From contig JALSTE010000498.1 in assembly GCA_026983855.1 (NCBI GenBank), positions 1 to 10,455 on the forward strand: DNA of 10,455 nucleotides, in the 5' to 3' direction. How positions within the stretch are numbered: the first letter of the stretch is position 1; each line of letters begins with the position of its first letter. The stretch comes from Acidimicrobiia bacterium (lineage in GTDB: Bacteria > Actinomycetota > Acidimicrobiia > Acidimicrobiales > Poriferisodalaceae). Of this stretch, positions 1 to 6,149 are shown piece after piece. The notes beneath the pieces were generated by a model. The model had not been told where the DNA came from, ran no database searches, and worked only from the letters and a program-made list of their open reading frames with translations. The position numbers and the translations under genes were made by a program.

Positions 1-1
1 C

Positions 2-661
2 GAGGCCGAGGCCCGGGCCGCCGGACCGACCCTGGCCGCAGCCGGGGTCCTCCCCGACATCCTCCACACCTCGGTGCTGACCCGGGCCATCCGCACCGCC
101 CAGTTGGCCCTCGCCCCCGTGAACCGGCTCTGGATCCCCGTCCGGCGTCACTGGAGGCTCAACGAACGCCACTACGGCGACCTCACCGGTCTGGACAAGA
201 AGCGGACCCGCGAGATCCACGGTGAGGCCCAGTTGCACGCCTGGCGCCGGGGCTACGCCACCCCTCCTCCACCCATGACACCCGGTCACGAGTTCGATCC
301 CTCCACCGATCCCCGCTACGCCATGCTGGCCCCCGAGGTCATCCCCCGCACCGAGTGCCTCAGGGACGTGGTGGAACGCATGCTCCCCTACTGGTACGAC
401 GCCATCGTTCCCGACCTCCGGACCGGTGCGGTGGTGCTGGTGGCGGCCCATGGCAACTCCCTGCGGGCCCTGGTCAAACACCTCGACCGCATCTCCGATG
501 ACGACATCGCCGACGTGAACATCCCCACCGGCATACCCCTCCGCTACGAGCTGGGGGACGACATGATGCCGGCGGAGGACGTACCCCTGGACTCCCGCTA
601 CCTGGGGGACCCCGAGGCGGTCCGGGCCGCGGCCGAGGCGGTGGCGAACCAGGCCCGCTGA
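2..661 (+). CDS. gpmA: 2,3-bisphosphoglycerate-dependent phosphoglycerate mutase, 5' end missing
   Basis: Interconverts 3- and 2-phosphoglycerate in glycolysis and gluconeogenesis, in the cytoplasm. The frame is open from base 2, so the N-terminus and the first catalytic histidine (the RHGE motif) lie before the window. What is visible follows the GpmA family closely: [12 protein letters not shown] near the start, then LNERHYG with the catalytic glutamate, the WRRG segment, DPRYA, the second catalytic histidine in [12 protein letters not shown], and NIPTG before the C-terminus. The protein ends with the usual VANQ-type tail, so the 3' end is intact (TGA at 659-661). About 219 residues are present, close to a whole enzyme of roughly 250. 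Third positions are almost all G or C, as in the next three genes. The next gene follows after 69 bp with its own promoter, so co-transcription is not required. Confidence 0.95.
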   Translation, partial: EAEARAAGPTLAAAGVLPDILHTSVLTRAIRTAQLALAPVNRLWIPVRRHWRLNERHYGDLTGLDKKRTREIHGEAQLHAWRRGYATPPPPMTPGHEFDPSTDPRYAMLAPEVIPRTECLRDVVERMLPYWYDAIVPDLRTGAVVLVAAHGNSLRALVKHLDRISDDDIADVNIPTGIPLRYELGDDMMPAEDVPLDSRYLGDPEAVRAAAEAVANQAR

Positions 662-718
662 CCCACCACCCGCTGTTCGCCCACCACCCCCAACCGGCAC
701 CGACCGCGGCCCGGGCCC

Positions 719-724
719 TATGCT
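719..724 (+). promoter_or_regulatory. -10 element (TATGCT) for a leaderless transcript
   Basis: TATGCT fits the actinobacterial TAnnnT -10 pattern and ends 6 nt before the ATG at 731. Transcription would then start at or next to the A of the start codon. No Shine-Dalgarno sequence lies before that ATG, which supports leaderless translation. I see no good -35. A 10-bp palindrome GGCCCGGGCC (708-717) sits just upstream of the hexamer. Confidence 0.5.
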
Positions 725-730
725 CGGGCC

Positions 731-1153
731 ATGTCACGCGCCGAACACATCTCCCGCCTCTCGGAGCTGGAGCTCTTCTCCGGCTGTTCCAAGAAGGAAC
801 TCCAGCACATCGCCCGGGCCTCCGACGAGATCGAGGTTCCCGCCGGCACCGTGCTCATGGAACAGGGAGAGGTGGGTCAGGACGCCTACGTGATCCTCGA
901 GGGGGAGGCGGTGGTCCGGCGGGGCGGCCGCAAGATCGCCACCGTCGGGCCCGGTGACGCCATCGGTGAGCTGAGCCTGCTCGATCACGGCCCGCGCACG
1001 GCCTACGTCGAGGCCACCACCGACATGAAACTGCTCCACCTCACCTCACGGGAGTTCAAGGGGCTGCTCACGGAGACCCCGGCCCTCTCCCTCAAGCTGT
1101 TGTCCTCCCTGGCGTCACGGGTTCGGGACCTGGATCGCAAGATCTACGGCTGA
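731..1153 (+). CDS. Stand-alone cyclic-nucleotide-binding domain protein (CRP/FNR sensor fold)
   Basis: A 140-aa protein that is essentially one cyclic-nucleotide-binding beta-roll. The phosphate-binding cassette at about residues 76-92 keeps GE (79-80) and the R-T-A triad (89-91) that normally hold the cyclic phosphate, so ligand binding is plausible. The N-terminal helix (LSELELFSGCSKKEL) is the typical lead-in of the family. There is no C-terminal helix-turn-helix: the protein ends in a basic helix (SRVRDLDRKIYG), so it is probably not a DNA-binding regulator by itself. It may act as a sensor subunit on a partner protein. The ATG is preferred because a TATGCT -10 lies 6 nt upstream. It lies between gpmA and the iron-sulfur reductase, all on one strand but with separate promoter-like sequences. 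The partner is unknown. Confidence 0.85.
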   Translation: MSRAEHISRLSELELFSGCSKKELQHIARASDEIEVPAGTVLMEQGEVGQDAYVILEGEAVVRRGGRKIATVGPGDAIGELSLLDHGPRTAYVEATTDMKLLHLTSREFKGLLTETPALSLKLLSSLASRVRDLDRKIYG

Positions 1154-1159
1154 GGGCCG

Positions 1160-1175
1160 CCGGCACCGGTGCCGG
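1160..1175. repeat. Perfect 16-bp palindrome downstream of the CNB gene
   Basis: CCGGCACC followed directly by its reverse complement GGTGCCGG, 7 nt after the preceding stop codon. It could fold as a 6-bp stem with a 4-nt loop. No T-tract follows, so it is not a classical intrinsic terminator. It may be a weak terminator, mRNA 3'-end structure or binding site. Confidence 0.4.
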
Positions 1176-1245
1176 GAGGAGACCGCAGGGCCGCGATCGT
1201 TTCCGCCCCCGTTCCCCCGCCACAACCGGTACCAGGGTGGGAAAT

Positions 1246-1275
1246 TCCTCACCGTGAGGCGGCCTCAACTACCGT
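1246..1275 (+). promoter_or_regulatory. Putative leaderless promoter with operator-like inverted repeat
   Basis: TACCGT at 1270-1275 fits TAnnnT and lies 7 nt before the GTG start at 1283, placing transcription initiation at the start codon. No Shine-Dalgarno is visible. A poor -35 (TTCCTC, 1246-1251) precedes it by 18 nt. A 13-bp inverted repeat, CCTCAC-C-GTGAGG (1248-1260), overlaps the -35 and spacer, where a bound repressor would block polymerase. The promoter call is moderate; the operator role is inferred from position. Confidence 0.4.
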
Positions 1276-1282
1276 CTGAGCC

Positions 1283-3847
1283 GTGACAAACCGCAGACTG
1301 AAGCCTCATAAGCTCGTTCTGGGCCTCGGCCTGGCCGTAGCCGTGGTCACCGTCCTGTCCGGGGTGGCGGCCGGGGTGTTCGGATTCGAGACCGACTCCC
1401 CCATCCACCGCGAGGTGTTCGGCAACATACCCGATCCCATGGTGGTGGTCTTCTACACGATCATCCCTATGGTCCTGGTGTACGGAGCCTGGTCCTTCGC
1501 CCAACGGGTGCGGAACTGGGAACGGGGTCAACCCGACCGCAGGCCGACCACGGCACGGAACATCAGACGCCGCCTGCACGACTACCGGGCCGGGGTCCAG
1601 ATGAGGACCCTGCTGAGGGATCCCGCCGCCGGGCTCATGCACTCCATGATCTACTTCGGCTTCCTGATCCTGCTGGGAGTCACCACCACCCTCGAGGTCG
1701 ATCACCAACTCCCCGGGAGCCTCAAGTTCCTCCACGGCGGGGTCTATCAGGGGTTCTCCGCCGTGGGCGACGCCGCCGGGTTGATGTTCCTGGGCGGGGT
1801 GGTGTGGGCCATCGTCCGCCGCTACGTCCAGCGCCCCTACCGCATCCGCATCAAGACCAAGCCCGAGCACGCGGTGATCCTGGCCGTGATGCTGGCCATC
1901 GGTGTCACCGGCTTCGTCACCGAGATGTTCCGCATCGCCCTGGCCGGACGACCCAGCTTCGAGAAGTGGTCGTTCGTGGGCTACCCCCTCTCGGCCCTGG
2001 TGGACAATGGCGGCTCCCTGGCCGGGTGGCATCAGGCCATGTGGACCTCCCACGTGCTGGTGTTCGTGGCCTTCCTGCTGCTGATTCCGATCACCATGCT
2101 CCGTCACATGTTCACCTCGCCACTGAACATGTACCTGAGGGACCGTGAGCGTCCCAAGGGGGCCATGAGGGCCATGCCCAACCTCATGGAGACCGAGTTG
2201 GAGACCTTCGGGGCCTCCACCATCGAGGACTTCACCTGGAAGCAGCTCCTCGACACCGACGCCTGCACCATGTGCGGCCGCTGCACCAGCGTCTGTCCCG
2301 CCCACGCCACCGGAAAGCCCCTGGACCCCCGGGAGATCGTGCTCAAGGTGGGAGAGGTCATGGCGGTCACCGCCCCCCACGCCCAGGTCAGTCCACCCCT
2401 GTCCATGGACTCGGAGATCACGATCACCGCCGACAACGTGTTCGAGCGGGTGACCAGCGAGGAGCTGTGGTCCTGCACGACCTGTCGGGCCTGCGACGAG
2501 ATCTGCCCGGTGAACATCGAGATCCTCGACAAGATCCTCGACATGAGGCGCTACCTGTCGCTGATGGAGTCGGACTTCCCCGCCGAGCTGGGCAACGCCT
2601 ACCGGGGAATGGAGAACAACGCCAACCCCTGGAACCTCAACAACGCCGACCGCGGCGACTGGGCCGAGAAGGTCCCCGGGGTGGAGATCGTCGAACCCTC
2701 CGATCCCTTCGACCACGAGTACCTCTACTGGGTCGGTTGCGCCGGTTCCTTCGACGACAAGAACCAGAAGGTCTCGGCCGCCACCGCCAAGCTCCTGCAG
2801 AGGGCCGGGGTGGACTTCGCCATCCTCGGGCCCTCCGAGATGTGCACCGGCGACTCCGCCCGCCGTTCGGGCAACGAGTACCTGTTCCAGATGCTGGCCA
2901 TGCAGAACATCGAGACCATGAACTCGATGGGGGTCAAGAAGATCATCACCCAGTGCCCTCACTGCTTCAACACCCTGGGCAACGAGTACCCCCAGCTGGA
3001 GGGGCACTACGAGGTGATCCACCACAGCGCCTTCCTGGAGGAGCTGATCGAGTCGGGTCGTCTGGACCTCGAGGGGGCCCGCCTCGACGAGCGGGTCGTC
3101 TACCACGACTCCTGCTACCTGGGCCGCCACAACGACATCTACATGGCCCCCCGCAAGGTGATCGGCTCCCTGGCCGGGGTGGAGATCGTCGAGGCCCCCC
3201 GCAACGGCACCAAGGGCATGTGCTGTGGCGCCGGCGGGGCCCGCATGTGGATGGAGGAGACCACCGGCAAGAAGATCAACGATGACCGGGCCCAGGAGCT
3301 TCTCGCCACCGGAGCCACCCGGGTCGCCACCGCCTGCCCCTTCTGCTACATCATGCTGGACGACGGGGTGAAGGCCCAGGGGGTTGAGGAGGATCAGGTC
3401 CGGGTGGCCGACATCTCCATCCACCTCCTCGACGCCATCGAGACCGCCGAGTCCGGCCCCATCCCCTCCCCCGCCGACCTGCTCTACTTCGACACCGAGG
3501 CCCGGGACACCCCCGACGCCGGTGTGGCCGTGGCCATCGCCACCCGCACCGCCGGGGAACCCCCGGTCACCGAGGCCGCCGCCGGGGCGGAGGAGGCGAC
3601 GGCGACCGCGGTCGGGGAGACCGCTGGCCAGCCCGACGACCTCAAGCGGATCAAGGGAATAGGGCCGGTTCTGGAGACCTGGCTGCACACGAAGGGGATA
3701 ACAACCTTCGAGCAGATCGCCGCCCTCACCCAGGACCAGATCGACGCCCTCGAGGAGGAACAGCACTTCCCCGACCGCATCGACCGCGAGAACTGGAAGG
3801 GGCAGGCCGCCGCCCTGGCCGAGGAGAAGAACCGCTCCGACGACTGA
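1283..3847 (+). CDS. Membrane-anchored HdrD-like iron-sulfur oxidoreductase with C-terminal helix-hairpin-helix tail
   Basis: An 854-aa electron-transfer protein. Residues 10-275 hold about six hydrophobic helices (near 11-33, 52-72, 118-136, 160-178, 198-218 and 254-273), resembling the NarI/HdrE-type cytochrome b membrane part. Two [4Fe-4S] motifs follow: C328/C331/C334/C338 and C398/C401/C404/C408. Next come two cysteine-rich CCG domains like those of HdrD and GlpC: C486, C521 and CPHC 558-561, then C611, CCG 647-649 and CPFC 685-688. Family knowledge: such fusions (mycobacterial EtfD/Rv0338c, Bacillus FadF) pass electrons from flavoproteins, such as ETF during fatty-acid oxidation, to menaquinone. 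The exact donor here is inference. A low-complexity Ala/Thr/Glu linker (about 725-783) leads to a helix-hairpin-helix tail (785-848, LKRIKGIGP), unusual for a redox protein. The GTG start is favoured by the -10 seven nucleotides upstream. It is convergent with dcd, 33 bp away. Confidence 0.88.
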   Translation: MTNRRLKPHKLVLGLGLAVAVVTVLSGVAAGVFGFETDSPIHREVFGNIPDPMVVVFYTIIPMVLVYGAWSFAQRVRNWERGQPDRRPTTARNIRRRLHDYRAGVQMRTLLRDPAAGLMHSMIYFGFLILLGVTTTLEVDHQLPGSLKFLHGGVYQGFSAVGDAAGLMFLGGVVWAIVRRYVQRPYRIRIKTKPEHAVILAVMLAIGVTGFVTEMFRIALAGRPSFEKWSFVGYPLSALVDNGGSLAGWHQAMWTSHVLVFVAFLLLIPITMLRHMFTSPLNMYLRDRERPKGAMRAMPNLMETELETFGASTIEDFTWKQLLDTDACTMCGRCTSVCPAHATGKPLDPREIVLKVGEVMAVTAPHAQVSPPLSMDSEITITADNVFERVTSEELWSCTTCRACDEICPVNIEILDKILDMRRYLSLMESDFPAELGNAYRGMENNANPWNLNNADRGDWAEKVPGVEIVEPSDPFDHEYLYWVGCAGSFDDKNQKVSAATAKLLQRAGVDFAILGPSEMCTGDSARRSGNEYLFQMLAMQNIETMNSMGVKKIITQCPHCFNTLGNEYPQLEGHYEVIHHSAFLEELIESGRLDLEGARLDERVVYHDSCYLGRHNDIYMAPRKVIGSLAGVEIVEAPRNGTKGMCCGAGGARMWMEETTGKKINDDRAQELLATGATRVATACPFCYIMLDDGVKAQGVEEDQVRVADISIHLLDAIETAESGPIPSPADLLYFDTEARDTPDAGVAVAIATRTAGEPPVTEAAAGAEEATATAVGETAGQPDDLKRIKGIGPVLETWLHTKGITTFEQIAALTQDQIDALEEEQHFPDRIDRENWKGQAAALAEEKNRSDD

Positions 3848-3880
3848 CCTCGTCCCCGCTGGCCCCCACCGCTTCCCGGT

Positions 3881-4441
3881 TCAGAAGTTCTCGTGGTAGC
3901 GACTGGGGGTGGGGCCCCTCTGCCCCTTGTACTTCGAACCCAGGCTGTCGGCCCCGTAGGGCACGTCGGCGGGGGTGGTCATCATCATGAAGCTGATCTG
4001 GCCGATCTTCATGCCCGGGTAGAGGGTGATGGGCAGGTTGGCGGTGTTCGACAGCTCCAGGGTGATGTACCCGTCGAATCCGGCGTCGATGAACCCGGCG
4101 GTGGAGTGGATGAGCAGCCCCAGACGGGCCAGGGACGACTTGCCCTCGATGCGACCCACCAGATCAGAGGGGAGCCCGATCCGCTCAGACGTGGAGCCCA
4201 GGACGAACTCCCCGGGATGGAGGATGAACGCCTCGTCCCCGGAGATCACGACCTTCTCGTTGAGGTCGGACATGTCGGTCTTCACGTCGATGATGCCCCG
4301 GGTGTGATTCCGGAACACCAGGAACTCACGGTCGAGGTGCACATCCACCGAGGAGGGCTGCACGCAGGAATCGTCGAACGGATCCAGGACTATGGAGCCT
4401 TCCGCCAGGCGTTCCCTGATGGTGCGGTCGGAGAGAATCAT
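3881..4441 (-). CDS. dcd: dCTP deaminase (probably dUMP-forming, bifunctional type)
   Basis: Deaminates dCTP to supply dUMP for thymidylate synthesis. The 186-aa protein matches the family end to end: MILSDR start, QPSSVDVHLD (28-37), HPGEFVLGST (75-84), EGKSSLARLG (99-108), HSTAGFID (112-119), the catalytic glutamate at 129 in ITLELSN, PGMKIGQ (142-148), and the C-terminal lid GSKYKGQRGPTPS. HSTAGFID with alanine at 115, and the overall pattern, resemble the mycobacterial enzyme that also hydrolyses the triphosphate; bifunctionality is inferred from that resemblance. The ATG at 4441 is chosen because the family begins M-hydrophobic-LSDR; a GTG at 4447 would add two residues. No clear Shine-Dalgarno is present. 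TAGCAT, 9 nt before the ATG on this strand, is a possible -10 for a nearly leaderless mRNA. Convergent with the iron-sulfur protein and divergent from the tRNA. Confidence 0.95.
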   Translation of the reverse strand: MILSDRTIRERLAEGSIVLDPFDDSCVQPSSVDVHLDREFLVFRNHTRGIIDVKTDMSDLNEKVVISGDEAFILHPGEFVLGSTSERIGLPSDLVGRIEGKSSLARLGLLIHSTAGFIDAGFDGYITLELSNTANLPITLYPGMKIGQISFMMMTTPADVPYGADSLGSKYKGQRGPTPSRYHENF

Positions 4442-4501
4442 GACCACGGGATGCTAGCCCCGGGCCACCCACGGCCGCGAAGCCCGCCGGGGACGCCCGC
4501 C

Positions 4502-4532
4502 TTGAGAGCCCACCCCTACGGGCGGCTACACT
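4502..4532 (+). promoter_or_regulatory. Probable promoter of tRNA-Gly
   Basis: TTGAGA (4502-4507) and TACACT (4527-4532) resemble -35 and -10 boxes of the housekeeping sigma factor, with a 19-nt spacer, longer than ideal. Initiation near 4539 would give a leader of about 47 nt before the tRNA. It is the only good pair in the gap between dcd and the tRNA. Confidence 0.4.
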
Positions 4533-4540
4533 GGCCCCCG

Positions 4541-4571
4541 GCCACACCCACCGGCTTCCGGTGAGGGTGGC
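4541..4571 (+). repeat. Long imperfect hairpin in the tRNA leader
   Basis: Two 14-nt arms (4541-4554 and 4558-4571) pair at 12 of 14 positions around a CTT loop; the six loop-proximal pairs (CACCGG/CCGGTG) are perfect. It ends 14 nt before the tRNA 5' end and would fall inside the precursor transcript. A role in precursor processing or transcription is possible but not shown. Confidence 0.45.
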
Positions 4572-4585
4572 CCGTTCACCACCCT

Positions 4586-4656
4586 GCGGGTGTAGTTCAA
4601 TGGTAGAACATCAGCTTCCCAAGCTGATAACGCGGGTTCGATTCCCGTCACCCGCT
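4586..4656 (+). tRNA. tRNA-Gly (anticodon CCC)
   Basis: A full cloverleaf can be drawn. The acceptor stem GCGGGTG (4586-4592) pairs with CACCCGC (4649-4655), and the discriminator is T4656. The D arm is GTTC/GAAC around AATGGTA. The anticodon stem TCAGC/GCTGA encloses the loop TTCCCAA, giving anticodon CCC, which reads GGG glycine codons. The T arm GCGGG/CCCGT has the loop TTCGATT and one G-U pair at its base. No CCA is encoded, as is common in actinobacteria. It closely resembles the E. coli tRNA-Gly(CCC) gene. The integrase just downstream in the same orientation marks its 3' half as the likely integration target; because the gene remains whole, insertion would have restored the tRNA 3' end. 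Confidence 0.96.
4632..4656 (+). other. Presumed attL core (3' end of tRNA-Gly)
   Basis: Tyrosine integrases of actinobacterial elements usually recombine within the T arm and 3' acceptor strand of a tRNA gene, leaving an identical copy at the far end. The integrase lies next to this tRNA, so the T-stem-to-discriminator segment is the expected core. The matching attR is not in the window, so the exact limits are inferred. Confidence 0.45.
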
Positions 4657-4674
4657 CTCTGTAAACCACCAGGT

Positions 4675-4778
4675 CAGCAGCCCTACTGAGGCTCTGGCGC
4701 TGGATTGCCACCCAGTTTCGTGCCGACAGTGTGCCGAGAACATCGGGCACCAGCAGGCACGTATCGGGAGCAGCAGGC
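4675..4778. repeat. Cluster of short repeats between tRNA and integrase (possible arm-type sites)
   Basis: CAGCAGGC occurs exactly at 4751-4758 and 4771-4778 (20-bp period), with a related CAGCAG at 4675-4680. GTGCCGA occurs at 4720-4726 and 4731-4737 (11-bp period). The second GTGCCGA also forms an inverted repeat with TCGGGCAC (4743-4750), with one bulged base. Helical-period repeats beside an att core are what integrase or Xis binding sites look like, but no site consensus is known here. The rest of the 247-bp gap holds only the integrase N-terminal remnant. Confidence 0.35.
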
Positions 4779-4783
4779 CGTTA

Positions 4784-4903
4784 GGCAACATCCGCAAACT
4801 CAAGAGCGGGCGCTATCAGGCGCGCTACTTCAACCTCGGGAAGTAGGTCCCTGCTGACACGACCTTCGCCACGAAGGCCGATGCGCGGGCATGGCTGGCA
4901 ACG
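4784..4903 (+). pseudogene. Untranslated N-terminal remnant of the integrase, interrupted by amber codon
   Basis: In frame with the integrase ATG at 4904, the sequence before it reads GNIRKLKSGRYQARYFNLGK, then TAG (4844-4846), then VPADTTFATKADARAWLAT. This is the typical opening of actinobacterial integrases (an arm-binding domain with a RYQARY strand, then TFATKADAxAWL). The amber codon splits it. Reading on upstream through the intergenic DNA, I find no ATG, GTG or TTG in this frame. The homologous N-terminus therefore appears not to be made, either from decay (a CAG to TAG change would restore glutamine) or from a sequencing error. Suppression of the amber codon alone would not help without a start. 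Confidence 0.7.
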
Positions 4904-5875
4904 ATGGAGACCGACATCCTCGGCGGCCGCCATATCGACCCATCGAGCGGCCGGGAACGCTTCGGCATGCTCGCCGCCCGCTGGCTCGAGGCCCGTGATC
5001 TCCGCCCACGGACGCGGGACACCTATGCCTCACAGCTCGCCCACATCCTCGCTGAGTTCGAGGCGGTCGAGCTGCGCAAGATCACACCCTCGGCGGTTCG
5101 CTCATGGCATGGCCGACTGGCGAAGTCCGGCAAACATCCGAACACCGTGGCGAAGATCTACCGGCTCTTCCGGACGATGATGGACACCGCTGTCGACGAT
5201 GGACTCCTCCGGACCAACCCGGTCCACATCAAGGGCGCTGCTACCGAACGATCAGCCGAGCGGCCCGAGCTCGACTGGGACGACGTCCAGCGCATCGCCG
5301 AGGCGATCCATCCAAGGTTCAGCGCGCTGGTCTGGGTCGGGGCAACCTCGGGACTCCGATTCGGGGAGCTGACCGGCCTCACCCGTCGACACGTAGACCT
5401 CGACGAGCGCACGTTGCGAGTCGAGCAGGCGCTCATGTTCATCCGAGGCAAGGGTCCGAGCCTCGGGCCACCAAAGTCGGCGGCAGCGCACCGAACGGTC
5501 ACGATTCCGGTGAGCGCCACCCAGATCCTCGCAGGTCATCTCGACAGCTACGCCGACGACGGACCCGACGCGTTCGTCTTCACCTCGATCAAGGGCAGTC
5601 CGCTCCTCAACACTTACTTCGCAGCATCCTGGAAACGAGCGCTCAAACAAGCCGGGCTCCCCGAGACGACCCGATTCCACGACCTCCGTCACCTCGCCGG
5701 CACGTCGGCGGCGACAGCCGGCGCCTCACTCCGCGAGATCATGGCTCGCATGGGCCATCCCTCGTCTGATGCTTCACTGCGCTACCTCAAGGCCTCCGCA
5801 CGACGAGACAGCGAGATCGCTGACGGCATCGAGCGGCGCATGAAAGGAGACCTGAACGGAGCGACGCGCGGATGA
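4904..5875 (+). CDS. int: Tyrosine recombinase (phage-type integrase), N-terminally shortened
   Basis: Site-specific recombinase expected to integrate and excise the element at tRNA-Gly. As read from ATG 4904 it has 323 residues. A SAM-like core-binding domain spans about 17-105 (LRPRTRDTYASQL, TVAKIYRLFRTMMDTAV). The catalytic domain spans about 122-310 with all expected residues: R152 (SGLRFGEL), K191, H259 and R262 (HDLRH), H285 (MGHPS) and the nucleophile Y294. The usual arm-binding N-terminal domain is missing, because the upstream in-frame sequence is cut by an amber codon. ATG 4904 is the first possible start after that stop and has no clear Shine-Dalgarno. Catalysis looks intact, but binding to arm sites may be lost, so the gene could be functional, partly functional or a recent pseudogene. 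Its TGA overlaps the next ATG. Confidence 0.85.
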   Translation: METDILGGRHIDPSSGRERFGMLAARWLEARDLRPRTRDTYASQLAHILAEFEAVELRKITPSAVRSWHGRLAKSGKHPNTVAKIYRLFRTMMDTAVDDGLLRTNPVHIKGAATERSAERPELDWDDVQRIAEAIHPRFSALVWVGATSGLRFGELTGLTRRHVDLDERTLRVEQALMFIRGKGPSLGPPKSAAAHRTVTIPVSATQILAGHLDSYADDGPDAFVFTSIKGSPLLNTYFAASWKRALKQAGLPETTRFHDLRHLAGTSAATAGASLREIMARMGHPSSDASLRYLKASARRDSEIADGIERRMKGDLNGATRG

Positions 5876-6132
5876 TCGAGCCGGGAGCCGACGCGAGCAA
5901 CAGGGTCGAACTGACACCCGCCGAGATCGAGGTTCTCGACGGGGGACCACCAGGGCGCGTTGCGCCGGTCGAGCACATCGAGGAGCCGCTGTCCGCCGTC
6001 AAAGCTCGAGTCGAATCGGCGTCCGCTGGCGCCAAGGAGTGGGCAGACTGGGCTTTCAGTTGCTGGGTCGTCAACACTGACCTCGGCGACGCAGTCGCTC
6101 GCAACGCCGCTAGCCGAGGCCGGTACGAATAG
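5872..6132 (+). CDS. Small hypothetical protein coupled to the integrase
   Basis: I do not recognise this 86-aa product. Its ATG overlaps the integrase stop as ATGA (5872-5875), and GGAG lies 10 nt upstream, so translational coupling to int is likely. The protein is acidic (several Glu and Asp, calculated by eye), starts MIEPGADAS, contains LTPAEIEVLDG and has a tryptophan-rich part (EWADWAFSCW) near residues 56-65. It has no signal peptide, transmembrane segment or evident helix-turn-helix. Position beside int would suit a recombination directionality factor or accessory protein, but no motif supports that. It converges with the cargo operon, with 17 bp between the stops. Confidence 0.5.
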   Translation: MIEPGADASNRVELTPAEIEVLDGGPPGRVAPVEHIEEPLSAVKARVESASAGAKEWADWAFSCWVVNTDLGDAVARNAASRGRYE

Positions 6133-6149
6133 TGGCCCTGACCGTGCCG

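Noticed and set aside
1160..1175. Palindrome as an intrinsic terminator
   Set aside because: No T-tract follows and it would leave only a 4-nt loop; kept as a repeat only.
1265..3766. 833-codon open frame on the minus strand
   Set aside because: It is antisense to the iron-sulfur reductase, whose cysteine motifs are unmistakable; the minus-strand product is Gly/Val/His-rich low-complexity, as expected opposite high-GC coding DNA.
3893..4564. 223-codon open frame on the plus strand
   Set aside because: It lies opposite dcd, which matches its family throughout; the plus-strand translation has no domain and runs to the tRNA leader.
4526..4750. Minus-strand 74-codon frame over the tRNA containing RVTGIEPALSAWEADVLPLNYTR
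   Set aside because: This peptide is a well-known artefact-like translation of the antisense of tRNA genes found in many bacterial annotations; the tRNA cloverleaf is clear.
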